From Acanthornis magna (taxonomy: Eukaryota; Chordata; Aves; Passeriformes; Acanthizidae), in contig JAWUZG010000361.1 of the NCBI GenBank assembly GCA_036785705.1, forward strand, positions 372,001 to 436,000: DNA of 64,000 nucleotides, in the 5' to 3' direction. The notes beneath the pieces are model-generated. The model made no database searches. It was not told the origin of the DNA and saw only the letters and a program-made list of their open reading frames with translations. Below, in pieces: positions 29,001 to 43,316 of this stretch. Every line of letters begins with the position of its first letter. The stretch's first letter is position 1. The translations under genes and the position numbers were made by a program.

Positions 29001-31056
29001 GTCAACACATAGAAAAGAAATTAGTATATCTGAGATATTAAACAGGCTATGCAAGCGAGGAAACAATCAAACATGGAGCAAAGAAAGCTGGTAGAGCCTA
29101 TTCATCAGGTTTTAGCAAGTTTCATTTCCAGCCATGCTGAAATGGGAGCAGAATTTTGATTTAAAAGGCTTTTACTAAGGACACTGAAGCAAAAAAGCTG
29201 GGACTTATTGGTGAACATTAAAGGTCGCATACTCTCCTCATCACAAAATAGCTTTTAGTAGCAGGAGGATCAAAAAGGCTGGTAGAACCCAGATGAGCCC
29301 ATATACCTCCTTTCTTCCACTGTGTCCAGACATACTTTCACCAGGTGTGCATCTGAGCCTGCAAATGTCCTGGTCTACAGCCAGCCCTCAAACTGTCCTC
29401 TATTCCAGCTGCCCTTTGCTCTCCACATTCCACACCACACCCATGGTCCATGTGTATTTAAATGGTATGCAATTATTTAAATTCCTCCATCTGTCTCCCC
29501 ACAACCTTACACATATTAATTCTTGGAGGGAAAATGGCTTTGCTATTTGCTAGATGCCAGCATCCACCTGGACAGCAGCCAGCGGAGCAGGTTGTTAAAC
29601 AAACATCCTGATGGAACAAAACCAAGTGTGAAGCAGCAACACAGAGAAGAATACACTTGTACTCAAACAGAAACCTCCTAGAAGAACCCAGGCAAAGCCA
29701 GGAAATAACAAAACAAGCAAGCTTTCATTTGTTTTGTCCATAACTGTAATAAAGGTGAGGAAGTTGAAAGTGCTTTGCTTAGAGGAGCCCTCCACACTTC
29801 TCCTCCCTCATATCAGTGCTCTGTACTCCATGCAATCCAACATCAAAAGCAACTCTGGCCAAAACAGCTCCTTAATTTTTCTGCTGTGCTTGTCTCTGAT
29901 TAAAGCGTGAACTTTAATGTAAACAGCACTTTACCTGAGGGCAGGAATTCACACAAAACCACCAAAACAGTAAGATGCAAGGTGGACTCTTGGTACTTCC
30001 AGAAACTACTGCAGGCTCAAGCCACGGATGCAGTAACTACAATTTAGCACCATCTGTGCTTATATCAGTTTTCATACTCTTAAAATATGCACTATATTTG
30101 TGCAGTTCCCTCAGCAAGAGAACTGAGGTATATCCTGTGAGAGTAACAGCTAAAGATCCAGAAGTTTGATGCAAGATTACTTAATAATTCCACAACTCTC
30201 TTGAAAATGTACTTTAAAATAATACATAAACTCTTTAGAGATGGGGGCTGGTTTGTTTGTTTAAAGAGGCATGTTCAATTTTTGTATTTTCAATCCAGGA
30301 AATGTATATGTGGTAAATGCTGACAAAACTCAGCTTAAAAACATATTTCTCCACAGTCGACTTATCCAGCCTGGAGAGTCCTAAACTGAGGATTCTCTAG
30401 AATGTAAACTGTTCCATAATTTCAATCCTTCTTCTAGATACTACATTCAGCTCTACCACGCCTCTGTGAATGGAGAGGGAAGAAGGGTCCAAATGTGAGA
30501 GAACCACCAACCCACGATCTGGTACTGATGTTCCCTGCTCTGTTTTCCAATTTCTTTTCCAATAATTTCTACTCTTCCTTTTGAGGTTCTGATGTGTTCC
30601 CCTCTCTTGTGCGCCATTTAAGATTTCTCTACACAGAATTGGATCCAGCATTAATCCCCACAGTATGCAAGCTCTTTCCGTTATCATGTATGGGTATGTT
30701 GTGCTGCGTGCACCCATACTGGACTTCACCGCTGCCCTCTCTCCTTCAGCTGAGCTAACAAATATACCTTTTCTGTTTTATCTTTCAACCAATGGTTAAT
30801 TCTCTTACTTCACAGGAATTTAATATCTTTGAGAGCCTTTAATGAGAGACTTCCCTTGCATACACTTGCAGAGACCATCAGGGAATTACACTGATTTCTG
30901 AAGCATGACTTCTCTTTACAAATGCTGTGTTGGCTCTTCTCCATATGGCCTTTAAATTCACATTAATTAAGAGCCACATGCCTGTAATTTTCAATTTTTA
31001 CCACAGTTCCTATTCAGTTCCTCTGAAATACTGTTTTGTGATTTACCTTGGAGCTT

Positions 31057-31088
31057 CTTTTTTTCTTTTTTTCTTTTTTTCTTTTTTT
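31057..31088. repeat. (CTTTTTTT)4
   Basis: Four perfect copies of an 8-base unit, C followed by seven T. Confidence 0.97.
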
Positions 31089-34000
31089 AACTAACATGTC
31101 ATTAGCCTCTTGAAGTCACAAGGTAACAAAGTGGCTTTCAACAGCAAGTTGCACACTAAATGCTTTAGCTACTTCTTCACATTCACAGTAATAATGCCCT
31201 GTTAATTTTTCTTATTGGATCCACACCCTTGCGTATCAGCTGTTCAAATCGAAACTGATATTTCCTGTAAAGGAGACCGAGTTGGAACTAATGCCTTCTA
31301 GAATGCTGTTAAAAATTATAAAGAAAATTTTGCACAGAACAGCCCCACAACACCTAAATTTACCTTATTTATGTAGTTCTTTTACAAAGACATATACATA
31401 AACATGAGTTTCAGAAAAGCTCAGAGTCTTTTACTGAGATAAAAACTAGTAACAAATTAATTATGGCAAAGACACAAGGCAGCACAAATATCTTGAAAAG
31501 GTGCTTTTTGTTCTTTGATCTCATATGAAAGAAACACTTTCACGCCAAACAAAACAGAATTCTACAAGTACTTTTTCCCCCCAAAAAATAGCGCATATTT
31601 ACTTGTCTCTGTAGCCAACTCCACGAGACACCATCTCCTTCCCTGAGGCAGGACTGTGACGTGGAGTGAGTCCCTCTGGGGCCCAAGGGAGGAATGTCCA
31701 GGCACTGAGGTTTCACTCTGTGAGCAGGCAGGGAAGGACAGACAGATGCTGGATTTTATCACACTGAAAGAGTCAGCCATTGCAGCTGGGATGCTCAGAG
31801 AAACCAAAATGTGAGACTGGGATGGGCCAAGGGCAAACTGCTACACACGTGCACAGCAAAAGAGAACGGGACAAAGTTGTACCTCGGAGTGCCTTGGTGG
31901 CAACACAGCTGCTGAAGGCTTTTACCGGTCTGGTAAGACCTCGCAGCTGTACTGGCTCAGAGATGCACTCAGAAATTAAATCTAGCCTTACCTTTGCAAA
32001 AAATACATTCAGAGACCTAAGTCTGTTTAATGAGTACTGATTTGTTCATTAAGCTGACAGGTGAATTTCCTCTTCAATCTATATTATATTGCATGTTACT
32101 TCTGTTGGTTTCTGGGGAAAAAAAGCAGCAGCAGCCCTTATTTAAAAACAAACAAAAAAGCCCCTCATCATGAGATTGACATGAAAGAAACTTGTTTCTC
32201 ATCAGTAATTGCTTCCCCCTGGGCTTGACAAGGTTTACAAATTAAAGCTTTTCCTTCATAGATGGCTTGACCTATCATGAATTATAGCTGCTGCTACTGG
32301 TCCACTCCTCCCTGCACACAAGGCTTGCTATCTCAATTTTGCACTGTAATTAAATATTTTCTGATGGCACGTTATTTATTATTCCTCACCTTCAGCTCTC
32401 CTGGTGTTTATACATCTCCACATATGAGTAGGCAATTCAAAAACTGTTATTAACAATATTAATATCCTAAGAGCTTGTTTGATGTGAGTGAGACACAGGG
32501 GTGGAACTGCTTGACTGCAAGGAACAAGGGGTGGGGGTTTTTTTTGTTGTTTTTGTTTGTTTTTTTAAATGTTGCATTATCTAGTACCATCTAGTCTTTG
32601 TCCACAAACAAAGATCTTAAGCAGTCCAGGAGGAAATATGAAAAAAGTACTGATGCGTGAAATTTATAACTAATCTCATTTGACCATTACAAAACCACCC
32701 AAGAGTGAAGCAAAGAAAAAAGAGAAGAATAGGCATATTTTTGTTATCTTACTTATTATTCTTTTGCTCTTAAAAAAAAACCAACACATCTTTCCTCCCA
32801 AAACCAACTTGGAAGATAAGTAGGACCTGTTGCACTAGAAGGCAAACCAAGATCAAGCAAAAGAGGCATGTCATATTTCAGACATTCACACCTAACTGTC
32901 AATATAATTCTTCCAAAACTTTAAGGTTGGTTTTTTTCCTTATTTGTCTTCTCTATATTCTCATCTGTACTGCTACTACCACAAGCAATACTCAGTGCAG
33001 CCCTTGAAAAATCACTGTGACTTGGTACCAACTGAGAATTCGGCCCAGGAGATAAAGATGTTCACCCACAGACTCAACTCAGTGCACTTCAGAGCTGCTA
33101 ATTACAAACCTTTCCATTGCAATCCTAGTGTACCACACTTAATACATCTGACAAACCTTATGGCAATCAGCTTCCCATTTTGCATCTTGCTCCGTATTTC
33201 CCACGATCTCCTGCAGGAGATGGGCCACAGTCAACAGCCCCATCTCCCTCCTCTCCTCCCCAAGGAGCACTGGGGCAAGAGGCACAGTCTGCACCTTTGT
33301 GAGCTCAGAAGCCAAGGATCAGGCAGCCCCTCTCACACTTCTCAGGTAGGAAGGGCACCAGAGCTCAGAGTCCTGGGGAGCGCTTGGGGGGAGGGACAAA
33401 CATGGAAGGAAGGGGTGAGAGGCAGAGCCCAATAGGCATGGGAACAGGAAAAGCAGGCAGAACTGAGAGAGGATCCATTTTGTTTAGTGTTTTGCTGAAA
33501 ATATAATTGATGAATAAAAGCATCCGCTGAAAGGAATTAGCGTACAGCTGGGATGGTTTTTTATGGAGAAGATGATTACAGTGACCTCCCAGGTGAGCAT
33601 GGTGCTCACAGCCCTGGGGCAGCAGGGGCAGATCCAGAGAACACCCAAAATTATTTGCTGACGTAACAAACCAAGTTTAAAAAGACGTAAATATCTAGAT
33701 CAACAATACTCTTTAGAGGCTCCACATGCAAAGCACCTGTAACCATCAATAAGTATTTTCTTTTATTATTAACAATACTATTTGGTTTTATGTGTACAGT
33801 ATACTAATGAAAAATAAATTACATGCTGCATAACTAGAGCACACTAACATAGTCACATTTGACTGCTAAAGCTTTTGTTTTCCAAGAAGTCAGTGCTTTT
33901 CCCCATTTTGCTAACTCACAAGAAAAAGGAATTGCTATGGCAATGGTAACTTACTTGAGGTTGAAAGGCATCCAAAAGCCAGGATCTGCAAAACTCTTAT

Positions 34001-35310
34001 TTCTCATTGCCAATTTAATCCTAATCTATTTGTTTTTAAAGACTTGATTCAGGCCCTGTGATACATGCTGTACTAGAAATATATTGAAAATTATGATTTT
34101 GCAAAGGGCATTTTATAGACATCCCACATCACAGCAAATTTCATCAACTTCTTTTAAAATACATAAATGAAAATATGCATTTTGTGTCCAACATTTAAAT
34201 CAATGTTGTTTGTGTAATGCAATGTATTTGAAACACTAATTAGGTTGCCTGACAAGACTTTTCAGCAATTTAAGGTACTGAAAATATTTTCATTTATTCT
34301 CTACCCTTACTACTCTCAGACATAAAGCTGTGTATATTTATGTCTATTTTTCCCCCTCAACAGAAGAAATAAATTCACAACATCATGAAAATGGGATTTT
34401 ACAATGAGTTAGCATTTATCACACCAAACCACTAAGACGTCTTGCTCAGCTGGAACTGTGCACATTCCCAGATGGTGTATCGGATTATAATTTCACAAAA
34501 TGAGTTTACTCTCTCAACAATTTCTCCTGCAATTTCCTCGGAAAAGTCATCTAAATACTTCCACAGTCTCTATTTCCACTCCCTGTGGAGTCTCCCATAT
34601 CTTTTCTGTATGGCATTATTTTATTTTGCTATCATGGATTATTGTATGTAAGAATTATGCTACTGAGATTCTCCTATGGCATTCTTACTTTTTATTCTTT
34701 CATTATAACATTTATAACAAGATCTTTACAAGCTGGCTTTTAATTTTTTTCATCCTGTACCTTTCACACAGTTCATTTTCCCTGCACCTGATTTCTTTAA
34801 TAACTAAACTATGACTTGCCATAGCCATGAACAACAATGAAAAGTAAAAATTTATCTATGTTGACACCTAAGTAATAGGAGAGCTGCACAAACCCTAGAG
34901 AGACAACTGCATTTCCGCTGTATGGTGAGACCAACTTGGTGGCCTACAGCACGGGGTCAGGAGGTGACCCTGGACTCGTAGGATATTGGCACTGAGTGCC
35001 AGCCCTGGGAGCAGCCTCTCCTGCTGCAGAGATGGGAAATGGTGGCAGATCTTCGCTGGCCGGGGGCTGAAGAGGAGGCAACAACAAGGAGAGGCCAGGG
35101 ATGGTTCATGTTTGCCCACAGTCACACGAGAACCCTGGCACCAGCTGGGTTAGTGACACATGAGCGATGGAGGCACCACGGTAACCTTCCTGAAACAGAA
35201 ATTGCTCCTTAGAGGCATCACCTGCAAAAGTCTCCGCCCGAAGGTCATGAGGCAGAGAGAAATATGCTGATGTGGACTATTTTAGAGATGAACCAGAATA
35301 TTTTCCTCAC

Positions 35311-35350
35311 CTAATCTGGGCTCACCCAACCTTAATTTTATGATTCTAAA
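35311..35350 (+). mobile_element. possible CR1 3' terminus, plus strand
   Basis: tgggctcacccaaccttaat followed by tttatgattctaaat resembles the last 35 bases of a CR1 (ccaaccttaatgattctatgattct). Upstream 35,160-35,310 could be its diverged body but was not convincingly aligned by eye. Confidence 0.4.
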
Positions 35351-36813
35351 TTAAGTATGTCAAGAAAAGAAACAGGTGTACAGCTAAATTACAGGTTACA
35401 TTGCTCAGAGCATAACCCAAGGTTACAAAAGGGTTTTATTTGGACTTAGGGCTTGTCAGTGGCATTATATAATCCAACAACCAAGGATTTACATTATTTT
35501 ACCTTTGTTCTCAAATGAAGATTTCTTACTGATTTATTGATTTTGTTTGTACAAGTGGAAGGAAGCTCATGAGTAATCCTTGGTGGTGGGACATTGCAGC
35601 TCTAATTAGGTCATCATCTCCTTTCAAATTGGAATGTGGCTTGCTTTGCTAAAATATTTGCATATTCTGAAAATTCAAAAATTCATTGTTTACTGCATAC
35701 ATACACTCAATATACCTCAAATAACAGCGACCCAAGCTCACACAATTAACACAGCAGTTAGAGTATTGCAGGGACACCTTTGCTACTGCAGACCTCCAAA
35801 AGTAGCCCATTTTTTGTAGTTTGCATAGATGCTGAAACAAAACACAATTTCTGATAAGCATCACTCTTGTTTCCAAGAGATAAGTAATGAAACAAACACA
35901 GCCATGTACTCCCAAAATAATTTTGCTAAGTGAATGCAAGCAAATTGGATACCAAGGTAAGCCTTTTATTTGGTTATAATCCCTGTGTGGATGCCTATTC
36001 TAGCTACAAAGGGCATGTGCAAGTTGCTCAGTCAAACACCATTTCTGGTTAATGACAGAACAACTCATACATAAAACATAAAAGTTTGCTTGGCCTTTAC
36101 ACTCCACCTTGTGCAACATCTCAAATAGTTAACATGCACAATGTATTAAAGAAAAAAATTTAAGAATCTACAGTCTTAACAAACATGAACCAGTAACTAA
36201 TCATTACTGTTCCACTGTAATCTCTGCTGTCCACAACATACATTTCTGGACATAGAAATGAGAAAATTAGGTGGCAATATTTAAATTAATACACCATATA
36301 CATATTCACTACATGCTGCTCTTACAAAATCTTGCACACAGCCAAACTATTGAAGCTGCCATTGGAACTGACAAACTGATCAAAGCACCTGGAAAGCAAC
36401 AATGTTCTGAAGTAGAGCTGTGCTTTCTCCTTCTGCCTTACTGGAGCTCTGGTGACTAATCTGTAAAACTATTCATGCATTTCTCCATCATTTACTCTTT
36501 CCAACACATTGCTCTCTTTACTTAATGCAACAGGTTAACATTCACAAAAAGTCTAATGATGAAAATAATTAAAAGCTGTTTAAAATTCACAAATTTGGTG
36601 TTCGGCAAAAATATGTAAATCAATGAATCAGTAAATGGATAAAATTACTTTTTAGTTATAAATGGAGCTCCTTGGGATTTTTTGTTTTCCTCATGCATCT
36701 CATGTTCTAGATGACAGATTTTACTAGCAATGGTTCAATCCATGAAGGCTGCATATTGGAACTAGCAGGTACGTGTACATTTATAGCCCTATACATATTA
36801 GATACATATATGT

Positions 36814-36836
36814 ATACACACACACATACGCACACA
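36814..36836. repeat. short CA-rich tract
   Basis: atacacacacacatacgcac repeat; a second short CA/TA run lies at about 37,026-37,040. Confidence 0.85.
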
Positions 36837-37374
36837 TTTCTATAGACACAAATAACCTTTCAGAGACCCAAATGCACTCGAACATTTAAGCAAAGCACAA
36901 GAAGAAACAGAATATATAGGAATCGGCAGATCTGAAGATCAGCCACTGGCCTGGAAAGGAAATGCTTTCTCTCTGGCAGTTTGTGAACATATGCTCTTAG
37001 ACGTGAGTCATATGTGGGACTATATCACACACACATATAAAATAACACATCATTTACAAATTACAGACTTTTCACATCTAAGCATTTCTGGAACATGACT
37101 GAATCCAAACCATTAATACTCCAGGAAAGCTCATTACAGAGACAATTTAACAGACTAGAAGATGCCTTTCCCAAGATACTTTCCCAACTTATCTTGGGTT
37201 ACTTGCTAAATGGACAGAACAATATTGCTCACATCTCATATGAATTTCTTGCCAAGGCCAAGAAGTGAGAAGGACAAACAGTAAGGCTGTGGTTATATAG
37301 TCATCTCAGACAGCTAAAGACATGCCTTTGCCCCAGCAGTTGAAGCCGCACCTTTCCCTTTAGAGATGCAAAGC

Positions 37375-37909
37375 TGTGCTGGTTTTGGATGGCACAGAAT
37401 TTTTTTTTTTCATAGTAGCTGGTATGGGGCTGTTTTGGATTTATGCTGAAGACAGTATTGATAATACAGGGATGTTTTAGCTTTTGCTGCACAGTGTTTA
37501 CACAGAGCCGAGGCCTTTTCTGCTTGTCACCCCACCCCAGCAGTAAGTGGGCTGGGGGTGCACGAGAAGTGGAGAGGTGACAGAGCTGACCCAAGGGATA
37601 TTCCATACCATACAGCTCATGCTCGCTATATAAAGCTGGGGAAAGGAGGAGGAAGGCAGGACATTTGGAGCGATGCATTTGTCTTCCTGAGTCACTGAAC
37701 ACCTGCCTGCCCACGGGAAGCAATGAATGTATTCCTTGTTTTGCTTTGCTTTTTGCACCATTTCTGCTTTCCCTATTACACTATTTTTTTCTCAACCCAT
37801 GAGTTTTCTCATTTTTTCTCTTCTGATCCTCTCCCTCATCCTGCAGATGGGGAGGGACTGAGTGCCTGCCTGGGACTTGGCTGCTGGCTGGGGCTAAACC
37901 ATGAAAACA
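37375..37909 (+). mobile_element. old avian ERVL-like solo LTR
   Basis: About 535 bp from tgtgctggttttggatgg to gctaaaccatgaaaaca, beginning TG and ending CA. Landmarks in order: tagtagctggtatggggct, gggatattccataccatac, a TATATAAA box (37,627-37,634), caacacctgcctgccca-like sequence, the tcaacccatgagttttctca stretch, and gctggggctaaaccat. I know this arrangement from LTRs widespread in birds, especially songbirds. The usual AATAAA region reads cctattacactat and is degraded. No target duplication or internal viral sequence was found. A 140-codon minus frame crossing it is chance. Confidence 0.75.
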
Positions 37910-40734
37910 GAGCTGATTGGGAAGATATATTTTTCAAACACGGAGGAAACAAGAGTACTCAATTTTGACATAATTGGAGTTTCCGGTGCAGCCAAAGGTC
38001 TTTCAACTGCCTCAAAGCACTTCATAACCTGGAGGTGGGAAATAGAGCTGGGGCTTCAAAGACCAAACCATACACCTCTGCTGTGCTTGCTGCAACCAGT
38101 CCCATCTAACCCTACTGCTCTGTCTTTAACCACGGCAATTTCTCCACTAGTGGGCCTGACCTCAGACCTTGAGGAAACATTAGGTTCTAATACAGGTGTG
38201 GGGGTGGAATTGTTAATAGTACAGAGTTTTGGTATCTGAAGACAGAGAAGTTCCTGTCTAGTCTATATGCTTCAGGCACAGGAGGATGCTACATGCAGCA
38301 CGGATCACCCCAAAAGAGGTGACACTTTTTTTCAGCTCACTCTGAATGGATTAGAGCAAACAGGTAACATTCAGACACACAGCTGCAGTAGAAACCCCTA
38401 TCAGTATCTTGACATTCATCCAAGTAATGAGTTACGAGAGTTAAGGGTTCAGAGAAAGATATTATCGTCCCTTAATCACTGACCAAAACCAGCAGTTTAT
38501 CGGAAAACTGATTCTCACAAACTTTGGCTTCCCACAAATAGCAAGAATACTTTTTTTTCTCCCTATTTCTCTCCAATACTGCTTTTTCTTTTCCCCTCCA
38601 GCCCTTTCTGACCCCCTGACTGCCCCCCAACACACACACAAATTTTGTGTTCCTCTCTGTACAGTTTTTTCTGCTAAGAAACATTTGATTACATCTTCTT
38701 TCATGTTCAGAGTTTTCTTTAAATTCTGCTTGGATTTTTTTGGCTCTTGCTTCTTGAAGTTGCCATTTCCGTGAATCATTAATTCAGAGATGCACAAACA
38801 ATCTTACTTGATAGACTGTGTATTATGTTACCTCTCACTTTCCTCTGTTATCTTACATGTTGTCAAATCAGACTTCAAATTATGTCACAGCTACTCTTTC
38901 TGAATGGTTAATTTTTCACTGAGAGTCACACAGATGGGCAATTATTTTAAGGCTTGAATACCTGCCAACAATTGTAATGGCATAAAGCTGATCTCAAAAG
39001 CCCACACAACCATAGAAAACACCAAAAAACAGAAGACAACTCTGAATGTAAACTATACCAATTTTTATGGGTGGCAAAGTTTAAATGAAAATTGTCCACA
39101 CTATTAACAAAGCCTTCAATCACTAAAAGCATGTACTTCTGTATATACAAACACACAAAGGTGCACATTTTAAATCCCAAAGAATAACTAGAGAGAACCA
39201 AACCAACATATAGAATAACAATGTTTCATTTATTTATGTATTTTAAAACAAGCACATTACTCATGAGAGGAATAGGATAACCATCCTTTAAACTCCATGT
39301 ATTTATCTATAAAAATGAATAAAATAGAAGCACCACTCTTGAAAAAAAAAGTCACCTGGAGAAGTGGGAAGTGGGTCACTTTCCATGTCCTCTAGCCTGC
39401 AGAATGGCCAATGACTAATAAATCCTCTTTTAACTATCTGTTATACATCCACTGAAACTGGGACAAAAAATATGGAGTCCCTCATATAAGCGTCTGGAAA
39501 ACCACCCCTGCATTGTGGCCCTCTCCTGTTGCTGGCATACATTGATTCTGCATACTGACACTGCTCCTGCTGCAATGTTATCCCACTTACAGAATAGCCC
39601 AGGGAAGAACTGAGATCTAAAGAAATCACCAAACTTACTTCTACAGCCACCCTGAACAATAACATACACATAACAATACACAGAAAAGAGTTTATCTAAG
39701 TGTACAAAGTCATATAGCACCAAGCCAAGTCTGTCACTCACCTAAATCATCTGCTGCCTTCCCCTCTTTCCCCCTAAAAGCCCTCCAAAATTTTTATCAA
39801 TTTTCCAAAACTCTGAAACAAACCCCCAGATATTCTGAAAAATGCGCATTTAGAATTAGGACTTATTGGTTTGCACAGGATGAAACAAAACAGTGATAAG
39901 AAAGATTACTCAATACAGCCATCTAAAGCATGCTTTCAACAGAAAGTGTTGCCATGAAGCAGTCCATGCTCCAAGGTGCACATGGAGAAGTCTTTCATAT
40001 CCAGAAGAATCATTTGTAGAGAGACTCGAACATTTGGTTCCAAATCTATAAATAATTAAAATTAATAATTAAATACATAGCCAGTCTTGTCTGAAAAGAA
40101 AATTCAGAAATTGTTACAAGCACTTCTTCAATGACATCGACTTTCTTAAGCATAGTACAGACTTCTCTCAACAGTGAAAAATGGAACATGTGATGTTTCA
40201 GAAGCAGACAAAGAAAAGGCTGGGTGCTAAACCACAAGTTTCTAGGAGACTGCTCACTTCACCAGGACTTTGTTCAATACTCTAGCAGACAATACCAGCA
40301 AGCGCCAGCTCCATACAATACACACCAGTAGAATAAAAGAGAAAGAGAGTTCAGGCAAACTGTAAGAACAAACCCTGCCATTATTTGAATATTTGCCTGA
40401 TTTTATAATAATTTTGTTTCATGGGATTTTTTTTTCCACATGTGGTTCTCTTTCCTTTTCTCCATTTCTTTTCTACAAATTTAGAGAATGGTCTAAATTG
40501 CAGACATTGTAGAATGTCTACTATAGAATTTTGAAGAAATCCTGACATTGATTTCAGGCATGTGAAATTGTGTGTTCATACATGGACACATAGCCAGGTC
40601 TTGAGATCTATAAAGATCCTCCTTGGCATGAGTGTCCTATTAACCAACTACAGTCCATGAGTAAATAGGAAAGGATTGAGAAAGTGAAGGGAACACACCA
40701 GAACATGTCAGTCATTTATGATCAGCAAGGCAAG

Positions 40735-41030
40735 CAATAGCATTACAGTGCTAAGTTTTAAAATTCCATTTCAAGAAATTGTTTATGCTGTTGAAACAGA
40801 GCTGACTTCATAAACCACATACAGTTTTGATTCCAGAGCATGCAATAATTAAAGATATAGTTGGTAGCTGTTGCACAGATTTCCTGTTTTCAAGAGGAGT
40901 GAAGTTAATTAATCTCTGGCTTTCCAAAAGCATTAAAAACGAGAAACAGCCTTCTAGACTGCGGCCTTTTAGACTGATTTGGCCAGAATCGGTTTATTAA
41001 AGCAGCTTATCTATTTAAAATCACGGGGAC
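40735..41030. promoter_or_regulatory. candidate conserved non-coding element
   Basis: Repeat-free block with gcaataattaaagatatag, gttaattaatctctgg, and two related phrases (ttctagactgcggcctttta and agactgatttggcc). The homeodomain-core density and lack of repeats resemble enhancer-like deserts. No conservation data. Confidence 0.25.
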
Positions 41031-43262
41031 TACCAAGTGCATGTTCAGCTCGTCACAGATGAAGAGAACTGTTCCTCTAGCTCACGGCTGCTTCGCCCAA
41101 AACAGTCCCCAGACTTGAGTGGAAGTATTAACAGTAATAATCCATCAGCCAAAGGGAGGGAAGACTGCACATCTCACAGACCCACGAGTTCCATGAATGA
41201 CTACACAGCAGACAGCAAAATAAGCAGTAGGTAGCATAGAGACAGGGGGCATGAGAAAAAGCAATGTACTACAGGGGAAATCAGGCACATGATGAAGAAC
41301 TAAAAAAATTTCATCAGGAATTTAAGTGAACTCTTCTACTGCTCTCATTCAAATCAATGCTCTCTGAGCAGAACACCTATAACACTGCGCTTGCCTTGCA
41401 ACTAGGTGACTACTAATTACTACCTGGACTGAGAAAGATGCTCCACTGTTTTAATACTTGAAAGAGAACAGGGTTGGCAACCTCTGTGTAATTAGTTTCC
41501 TATCAAGAGAAAGGATTTCAGATGTAGGATGCCTGAGGAGGAGGGAGAGAGGACAGCCTCTCTGTATATACAGACACATTTTTGTTCATTCTTTTCTCTC
41601 TGGTGACCTCCCCTTTATTTTCCTGCACTGTAAGGGACGACTTATCATTAATGGCATAATGCATATTATTATTCATTAGCACTGTTTTTCTTATGTCAAC
41701 CTATCCTATCTTGTTGGCTTTCAAGTTTCTTTCAGAGAGACCCACTACATTTAAAAGCATATATAAATTGCCATTAAAGTTTTCCTTTAAAAGAGAAATG
41801 CTACAACAGCTGACCAAAAAATTATCATTAAAACAGTTTTCAATGACAGTACATCTTTGAAGGCATTGTGCTTTTGCTAAGTATTATTAACTAATTTCAA
41901 TTCACACCTGGAGTGTTTTTACATCTTTATATAAGATAAAATCTTACATATTATTTTATCTCCACTTTACAGTAGGTTTTGGAAATATTTCAATTTTGTA
42001 AACATGAAGTCAATGCAAAGTGCTTTCTCCCATATTCACCAGAGCTGAACCCTCCATGTCTCCACCAGGAGCTTTTCCCATCTCACACAGGTCTGACTAC
42101 CCCTACAGAAAACCCAAAACACCAGTCTCACAGCAACTGTTCTCTCCCTCTCAAAGCTACATCCCTCTCAAGGCCCTACATTAGAGGACAATCATCTGCT
42201 TCTATGTACAGACACGGAAGGCAAGTGTGGAAGTAACTTCAGTCCTTGCTTCTTGGGGTTCTCCAAAACTACAGCAAAACTATTTTATCGTATAGTTTCA
42301 GTGACTAATGGCATGCAGCCATGAAAGCTCTTTTGGGCAGCCCACTGGAGAGGTAGGAATAAGCTATGATAATATTTTATAGGAAATTTTTTATAAGCCT
42401 CTCTGGTCTACTGGAAATTTCAGTGTTTTTCAAACTTCAGAAATCTTCTGAGCCTTCACTGCACAATCTCTAAAGTATATTCCAGGAATTGTTACACTAC
42501 TAGCACTGAACAAAAATGAGTAACGATTAAAAAAAATGCAGAGGGAAAGAGGAAAATAAAGACTCACAGAAAGTGAATTAAATAATAAGAAAAAAAAATC
42601 TCATTTCATTCAGATAAATTTCAGTACTATTATTATTGCCATGCAGTATGAAATGTCTAAAATAATTATAGGAGAGTGAAATCTGAAAGAGAAGGTGAAA
42701 AGTTGCTTGCTTACCAACATTTTACTGCCCTTATTTCACCTCTCTTGGTGGCAAGAAGCCTTTAGCCTACTGTGCTGAGATTTGAACAAAAAAAAATTTT
42801 CTGTTAAATCCCAACATCCATAAAATCAAAGAGAAATTTGTAGAACTGGGTTCTATATCTGTACTGATTGTCAGTGGTGTTAGACACAGATAGCATATAA
42901 TTCTAAACTCCTTGGTCTGAGAAAGTTACCATTGCAGCATTTCTCCATATAGAGAGTTTATGAGACTTTACAGTAAGCTTTGGCAATTCTTTGCTATATA
43001 TGTGAGCTCATCCATCACATAAAAATTTTGAATCAATGACACTACAACATTTTATAAAGGAGACAAAGTCCATTTAGTTTTTCATCTTTCCTGACAGAAG
43101 TTATTTTCTAATTTCTAAGTCCTTCATTCACTGATCAGGAACTACATTGCCATTACCTAAGTTTCATGTAAGTGCAAACAGATTAGTGACACAGATATCT
43201 CAATATTTACCATTACTGTCTGAAGTTCCCACCAATGCATACTTTTTCTCCAGGCCACTTAA

Positions 43263-43263
<1 letters not shown>

Positions 43264-43313
<50 letters not shown>
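43264..43313. repeat. uninterrupted 50-base A run
   Basis: Fifty consecutive A bases followed by gagacat. No CR1 or retropseudogene body was recognised on its left, so it is not clearly a retroposon tail. Confidence 0.97.

Positions 43314-43316
<3 letters not shown>

Larger units (their letters stand above)
18572..37374. other. intergenic desert
   Basis: No gene supported. It holds the listed tandem and simple repeats and a GC-richer patch at about 34,900-35,200 that may be an unrecognised old repeat next to a CR1-like end. Open frames up to 163 codons (32,944-33,435) show no domain. Confidence 0.65.

Noticed and set aside
30770..30810. Minus-strand INHW-like peptide as a distant FBXO15 tail exon
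   Set aside because: An in-frame stop lies just upstream and the flanks do not match; chance.
32944..33435. 163-codon plus-strand open frame
   Set aside because: No recognisable domain; Ser/His/Pro-rich in a GC-richer patch, no splice or promoter context.
37301..37723. 140-codon minus-strand open frame
   Set aside because: It overlaps the old LTR on the opposite strand and is a chance frame.
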